Position numbers and translations under genes: made by a program. A stretch of DNA of 8,821 bases. It comes from an uncultured Oscillospiraceae bacterium. GTDB lineage: Bacteria > Bacillota > Clostridia > Oscillospirales > Acutalibacteraceae. The notes beneath the pieces were generated by a model. It did not search any database. It saw nothing but the letters and a program-made list of their open reading frames with translations, and was not told the DNA's origin. Where the stretch lies: contig USBH01000060.1 in NCBI GenBank assembly GCA_900552925.1, positions 1 through 8,821 on the forward strand, read 5' to 3'. Of the stretch, positions 5,149 through 8,821 are shown piece by piece (positions within the stretch are counted from its first letter, which is position 1; each line of letters starts with the position of its first letter).

Positions 5149-6075
5149 ATGAAGAAGCATGGGTTCTTATATGAACTGAAGAAGAACAAGGTCTTGTTCC
5201 TGATGGCGATGCCGTCGATCCTTCTGACCTTCTTCCTCGCGTACCTGCCGATGTCCGGCCTGGTTCTGGCTTTCAAGAATTACCGGTACGACCTCGGCAT
5301 CTTCGGGAGCGAATGGAACGGCTTCGACAACTTTGCCTATCTGTTCCAATCCGGCACAGGCTGGCTGATCACCAGAAACACGATCCTGTACAACCTGCTG
5401 AACCTCATCACCTCGCAGCTTCTGGCGGTTATCGTTGCAATCGTCATATCGGAGATGATGGGCAGGCTCTACAAGAGAATCGTGCAGTCGGTCATCTTCC
5501 TGCCGTACTTCATTTCCTGGGTTATCGTCGGTACGTTCGTCCTCAACCTGTTCAACTATGAGACGGGCGTCATGAACAGCCTCGTGCGCGCGCTCGGCGG
5601 CGAGCCGATCAACCTCTACACGTCGGAAATGGCGTGGGCCTGGGTCATCATCATCTGTGCGTTCAACTCGTGGAAATGGGTCGGCTACAACTCGATCATC
5701 TATATCGCGGCGATCACGAGCCTCGATGCGGAATGCTATGAGGCGGCCGACATCGACGGCGCGAACGTCTTCCAGAAGATCTGGTACATCACGTTCCCGT
5801 CGATCAAGCCCACGATCATCACCATGCTGCTTCTCCAGGTCGGCCGAATCCTTCGCGGCGACTTCGAGATGTTCTACCAGATCATCGGCTCGAACGGACA
5901 GCTGTACAATGCGACGGACGTTATCGATACCTACGTGTTCCGCGCACTCTTGACAAACCCGAACATGGGCATGACGGCTGCGGCTTCGTTCTACCAGTCC
6001 GCACTGTGCTTTATCATCATCATGCTGGTGAACAACATCGTAAAGCGCATCGAAGCGGATTACGCATTGTTCTGA
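5149..6075 (+). CDS. lplB: ABC sugar transporter permease, LplB family
   Basis: This 308-residue inner-membrane subunit pairs with the next gene to form the channel of a carbohydrate importer of the LplB type. About six hydrophobic segments are visible, near residues 15-42, 78-101, 111-134, 161-180, 210-231 and 279-297. The cytoplasmic EAA loop that contacts the ATPase is EAADIDGANVFQKIWYITFP, starting at Glu198. The N-terminal pattern (ELKKNKVLFLMAMPS and LPMSGLVLAFKNYR) and the C-terminal IVKRIEADYALF are typical of this family. AAGGGGG seven bases before the ATG sets the start. It is first in the importer operon, 18 bp ahead of the second permease. Phenylalanine codons are almost all TTC (20 of 22), a stronger bias than in the regulator genes, consistent with higher expression. 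The symbol is a family name; the actual substrate is not known. Confidence 0.93.
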   Translation: MKKHGFLYELKKNKVLFLMAMPSILLTFFLAYLPMSGLVLAFKNYRYDLGIFGSEWNGFDNFAYLFQSGTGWLITRNTILYNLLNLITSQLLAVIVAIVISEMMGRLYKRIVQSVIFLPYFISWVIVGTFVLNLFNYETGVMNSLVRALGGEPINLYTSEMAWAWVIIICAFNSWKWVGYNSIIYIAAITSLDAECYEAADIDGANVFQKIWYITFPSIKPTIITMLLLQVGRILRGDFEMFYQIIGSNGQLYNATDVIDTYVFRALLTNPNMGMTAAASFYQSALCFIIIMLVNNIVKRIEADYALF

Positions 6076-6093
6076 TGGGAAGGGGGAGAAAAT

Positions 6094-7008
6094 ATGCCAG
6101 CTACTACTTCGGTGAAATCCAGCAAAATTAAGGTTTCTGCTTCAACCTGGGTCTTCAACATCATCGGCTACATCTTCATCACGCTTATTGCGCTGCTATG
6201 TCTGTTGCCGTTCATCATTCTGATTTCCGGCTCCTTCTCTTCGGAGCAGGCGGTTCGGCTCAACGGTCTGAGCATCTTCCCACAGGAATTCACAACGGAA
6301 GCGTATGAGTTCATCTTCCGCAACCCGCAGGACATCCTCAATGCCTACGGCATCACGATCCTGATTACGGCGATCGGCACGGGCGTCGGCCTGATCTTCC
6401 TCACAATGACGGCGTTCGTCATCAGCCGTAAGGACTTCAAGTACAGAAACGTCATTTCCTTCTACTTCTACTTCACGACGCTGTTTAACGGCGGCATGGT
6501 CTGTACATACATTTTCTACATTCAGTACTACGGCCTCAAGGATAACCTGCTTGCGCTGATCCTGCCGGGCCTCACGCCGGTCTTCTACATGCTGATCATG
6601 CGCAACTTCGTTTCCGGCATTCCCTCCGCGCTGATCGAATCGGCCAAGATCGACGGCGCCGGCGAGGTGCGCATCTTCTTCCAGATCGTTCTCCCGCTGC
6701 TCGGCTCCGGCCTTGCGACGATCGGCCTGTTCATGGCCCTGACCTACTGGAACGACTGGTACAACGCGATGCTGTACATCAACACGGAGTGGAAATACCC
6801 GCTGCAGTACATGCTGTACAACATGATTCAGAAGGCGGCGGCTATGGCCCGCGTTGCGAGCCAGCTCGGCATCCCGGTCGAGAACATGCCGACCAACACC
6901 CTGAAGCTCGCGATGGCCGTTGTCGCGACAGGTCCTATCATTCTTCTGTACCCGTTCGTTCAGAAGTACTTTGTCAAAGGCGTTACAATCGGTTCGGTTA
7001 AGGGTTAA
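6094..7008 (+). CDS. ytcP: ABC sugar transporter permease, YtcP/LplC family
   Basis: This 304-residue second permease belongs to the MalG-like carbohydrate class and forms a heterodimer with the upstream permease. Hydrophobic segments lie near residues 20-46, 84-110, 118-143, 150-170, 195-217 and 270-290. The EAA loop is the variant ESAKIDGAGEVRIFFQIVLP, starting at Glu182. The segment ALTYWNDWYNA and the C-terminal YPFVQKYFVKGVTIGSVKG are hallmarks of this family. The ATG is preceded by AGGGGGAG with a 5-base gap, and the gene follows the first permease by 18 bp, so they are co-transcribed. No ATP-binding subunit is encoded in the window; importers of this kind are known to share a general ATPase (MsmX type) encoded elsewhere. 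The symbol is a family name. Confidence 0.92.
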   Translation: MPATTSVKSSKIKVSASTWVFNIIGYIFITLIALLCLLPFIILISGSFSSEQAVRLNGLSIFPQEFTTEAYEFIFRNPQDILNAYGITILITAIGTGVGLIFLTMTAFVISRKDFKYRNVISFYFYFTTLFNGGMVCTYIFYIQYYGLKDNLLALILPGLTPVFYMLIMRNFVSGIPSALIESAKIDGAGEVRIFFQIVLPLLGSGLATIGLFMALTYWNDWYNAMLYINTEWKYPLQYMLYNMIQKAAAMARVASQLGIPVENMPTNTLKLAMAVVATGPIILLYPFVQKYFVKGVTIGSVKG

Positions 7009-7054
7009 CCGAAAAACAGACCGGTTTGTAATAATATTTATTGGAGGTAGTATT

Positions 7055-8620
7055 ATGAAGAACACCAAAAAGCTTTTCGCTTTGGTCCTCGCTCTGGTGC
7101 TTGTCTTCACGGTATTTGCCGGCTGCTCGGGCGGCGGCGAATCTTCTACCGGCGAAAGCAGCACGGCCGGCGATTCCGGTACGGACAGCAGCGGTGAAAG
7201 CGGAGACGCGCTTCCGGCGCTCGACACCTCGGAGGAAGTGGAGCTGGTTATGTATTTCATCAGCGACCGCCCCGCGAAGTACGACGAAATTGAGGCCAAT
7301 TTCAACGAGCTGTTCAAGGAAAAGCTGAACTGCACGCTGAAGACGCAGTGGATCGCCTGGTCCGACTGCACGAACAAGTACCCGCTGCTGTTCTCGTCCG
7401 GTGAAAAGTTCGACTTGGCCTACACGGCTACATGGCTCGGCTTCTCGAACTACGCGACAAAGGGCGCGTTCATGAACCTCGACGAGCTCTGGCCGACCTA
7501 CGCGCCGAACAACTATGCGCTGCAGTCCGAGACGGCTCTGACGCAGGCGACGCTCAACGGCCACCTGTACGTCATCCCGACGCTGCTCGCGACGTACTCC
7601 GCGTACGGCCCGTATTACCGCACGGTCTTTGAGGACGGCGCAGCCACCTACGAAGGCGAAGTCACGAACTGGGAAGACTACGAAGAATACATGGAGTGGG
7701 TCCAGGAGAACACCTCGATCTCCCAGCCGTATGGGCTGTCTTCCGGCGGCAGTGAGATCGACGACATGTTCTTCACCACGAAGGGCCGCTACAACATCCG
7801 CGGCACGTCCTGGCTGAGCGTTGACCCGTATGCCGACACGTTCACGCTGGTTCCGAACTACGAGAACGAGTACGCGATGGAGCTGCTCGAAATGACGAAG
7901 CGCTGGAGCGACAAGGGCTTCTGGTCCAAGTCCGCTCTGTCCGATACCGACACCACGAAGGTGCAGAACGGCATCGCGGCGACCGGTATCCACAACGTCG
8001 ATACGTACCAGAGCCGTTACATCGACAAGCCGGAATGGGGCTTCAAGTACACGAACTTCGTGGAAGACGTCTCCAACCTGCCGTTCACGCAGGACGCCTG
8101 CGTCATCCCGACCACGTCCGAGAACCCGGAAAGAGCGCTTGCGCTGTGGGATTACATCACGACCGATGAGGAAGCCTACCGTGCGTTCGTTTACGGCATC
8201 GAGGGCACCTCTTATGAGATCATCGACGGTCAGGTCAAGATGATCAACACGGACGACTATGCAGGCACGGGCATGTGGTCTGCAAGAACCTCCGAGTTCA
8301 ACCTCGACTCGTACGGTTCTCCGGAAGACATCAGCGAGATGAAGGCCGATTGGGACGCGTACATCGAAAAGACCGGCAACCATCAGAGCCAGTATCTGTC
8401 CGGCTGGGTCCCGGATACGACCTCGATCGAGACCGAGTATGCGGCCTGCACGAACGTCATCCAGCAGTACTGGTGGCCGCTCGAGTGCGGTTTCACGGAA
8501 GACCTTGAGGCCGGCCTCGAGCAGTATGCAACGCAGATGAAGGCTGCAGGCGCGGAGAAGGTTATCGAAACGCTGCAGGCACAGCTCGACGCATACTGTG
8601 AAGAGCATCCGCAGGGCTGA
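7055..8620 (+). CDS. Extracellular solute-binding lipoprotein of the sugar importer
   Basis: This 521-residue binding protein should capture the substrate outside the membrane and deliver it to the two permeases. Residues 1-23 are a lipoprotein signal peptide (basic KNTKK, hydrophobic core, FAGC), with Cys24 as the lipidation site. Residues about 25-58 are a Ser/Gly-rich tether. The mature domain shows family-1-type binding-protein features, such as LNGHLYVIPT near 168-177, and a C-terminal part resembling LplA-like proteins with a DUF3502-type tail (tentative). The frame is open upstream to 6920, but TTGGAGG seven bases before the ATG at 7055 and the signal peptide fix the start there. The 46-base gap after the permease contains a weak 5-bp hairpin (7007-7011 with 7022-7026). 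Phenylalanine is TTC in 19 of 21 cases, consistent with strong expression. The gene ends the operon. Confidence 0.93.
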   Translation: MKNTKKLFALVLALVLVFTVFAGCSGGGESSTGESSTAGDSGTDSSGESGDALPALDTSEEVELVMYFISDRPAKYDEIEANFNELFKEKLNCTLKTQWIAWSDCTNKYPLLFSSGEKFDLAYTATWLGFSNYATKGAFMNLDELWPTYAPNNYALQSETALTQATLNGHLYVIPTLLATYSAYGPYYRTVFEDGAATYEGEVTNWEDYEEYMEWVQENTSISQPYGLSSGGSEIDDMFFTTKGRYNIRGTSWLSVDPYADTFTLVPNYENEYAMELLEMTKRWSDKGFWSKSALSDTDTTKVQNGIAATGIHNVDTYQSRYIDKPEWGFKYTNFVEDVSNLPFTQDACVIPTTSENPERALALWDYITTDEEAYRAFVYGIEGTSYEIIDGQVKMINTDDYAGTGMWSARTSEFNLDSYGSPEDISEMKADWDAYIEKTGNHQSQYLSGWVPDTTSIETEYAACTNVIQQYWWPLECGFTEDLEAGLEQYATQMKAAGAEKVIETLQAQLDAYCEEHPQG

Positions 8621-8681
8621 TACAGTGGTTTAGAGCCGCTTGCATCTCTCCTGATGCTTGATCAATAAGGTTACCCGAACG

Positions 8682-8716
8682 GCGGCGGTGGGGAGCAATC
8701 TCCACCGCCGCTTTTT
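8682..8716 (+). terminator. Rho-independent terminator of the importer operon
   Basis: GCGGCGGTGG (8682-8691) pairs perfectly with CCACCGCCGC (8702-8711), extendable past a GG bulge by AG/CT around a CAAT loop, and is followed directly by TTTTT (8712-8716). It lies 62 bases after the binding-protein stop codon. A small hairpin, GCATC-N6-GATGC (8642-8657), precedes it. Confidence 0.92.
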
Positions 8717-8821
8717 AACGGAAAGGCCTGTACGTACAAATATCCGCACTGTGTGCGCGATCCAAAAGAAAGACTAACTATTAAAAGTCAAGCCACAAAA
8801 TGAGAAATTTGCAGATTGTTG
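8717..8821. other. AT-rich right end with no recognised gene
   Basis: After the terminator there is only AT-rich sequence, including the self-complementary GTACGTAC. I see no coding frame, clear promoter or adapter sequence. It is probably the upstream spacer of a gene beyond the window. Confidence 0.5.

Noticed and set aside
6920..7054. An upstream extension of the binding-protein frame, starting inside the permease gene
   Set aside because: The ribosome binding site TTGGAGG and the lipoprotein signal peptide both point to the ATG at 7055; the extension is basic and would place residues ahead of the signal peptide.
6196..7377. A 393-codon minus-strand open frame opposite the second permease and the start of the binding protein
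   Set aside because: It is the antisense of two strongly supported genes; its Ser/Pro-rich part mirrors the lipoprotein tether.
6998..8608. A 536-codon open frame on the minus strand opposite the binding-protein gene
   Set aside because: Its translation is rich in Arg, Val and Leu with no recognisable domain. It mirrors the strong third-position bias of the well-supported + strand lipoprotein gene and has no convincing ribosome binding site.
1..8821. CRISPR array, tRNA, rRNA, insertion sequence or phage genes
   Set aside because: I saw no regularly spaced repeats, tRNA-like cloverleaf, rRNA segment, transposase or terminal inverted repeats. The only transposon sequence is the synthetic Tn5 mosaic end of the adapter.

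Overview
The window reads as one end of a short-read assembly contig from a gut-type Gram-positive bacterium. A Clostridia member of the Bacillota, such as an Oscillospirales or Lachnospirales relative, is the most likely source. The evidence is the gene set (a YesM/YesN two-component pair beside an LplB/YtcP/lipoprotein sugar importer), strong AGGAG-type ribosome binding sites, consensus sigma-A promoters, intrinsic terminators, and GC-rich genes separated by AT-rich spacers. The genus is inference. The first 48 bases are not genomic: they are an Illumina Nextera adapter with its i5 index.

All six genes are on the + strand, in three transcription units. (1) 49-1240: an intracellular GH5-family glycoside hydrolase with its own extended -10 promoter (the -35 is lost under the adapter) and its own terminator. 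(2) 1277-4905: a perfect-consensus promoter, a structured leader of about 110 nt, a YesN-type response regulator and a YesM-type sensor histidine kinase coupled by a 4-base overlap, then a strong terminator. (3) 4906-8716: an AT-rich control region with several dyads and candidate promoters, two ABC permeases, a solute-binding lipoprotein and a strong terminator. The last 105 bases hold no gene that I can see.

A coherent reading is a carbohydrate-responsive uptake module. The sensor kinase detects an extracellular or membrane-proximal signal and phosphorylates the AraC-type regulator. The regulator then drives the importer, the lipoprotein captures an oligosaccharide, and the permease pair takes it in. 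Imported sugar would be cleaved by the cytoplasmic GH5 enzyme. No ATPase gene is present, as is usual for this importer class, which is known to borrow a shared MsmX-type ATPase. The substrate cannot be read from the sequence; a beta-glucan-derived oligosaccharide or beta-glucoside is a guess based on the GH5 enzyme.

The genes belong to known families, and I see no new gene system. The least explained signals are at nucleotide level: a perfect 15-bp inverted repeat with a 2-bp centre inside the DNA-binding domain of the regulator gene; an identical GACCGG-N5-CCGGTC dyad occurring both in the regulator's leader and inside its coding region; and a cluster of dyads upstream of the importer.
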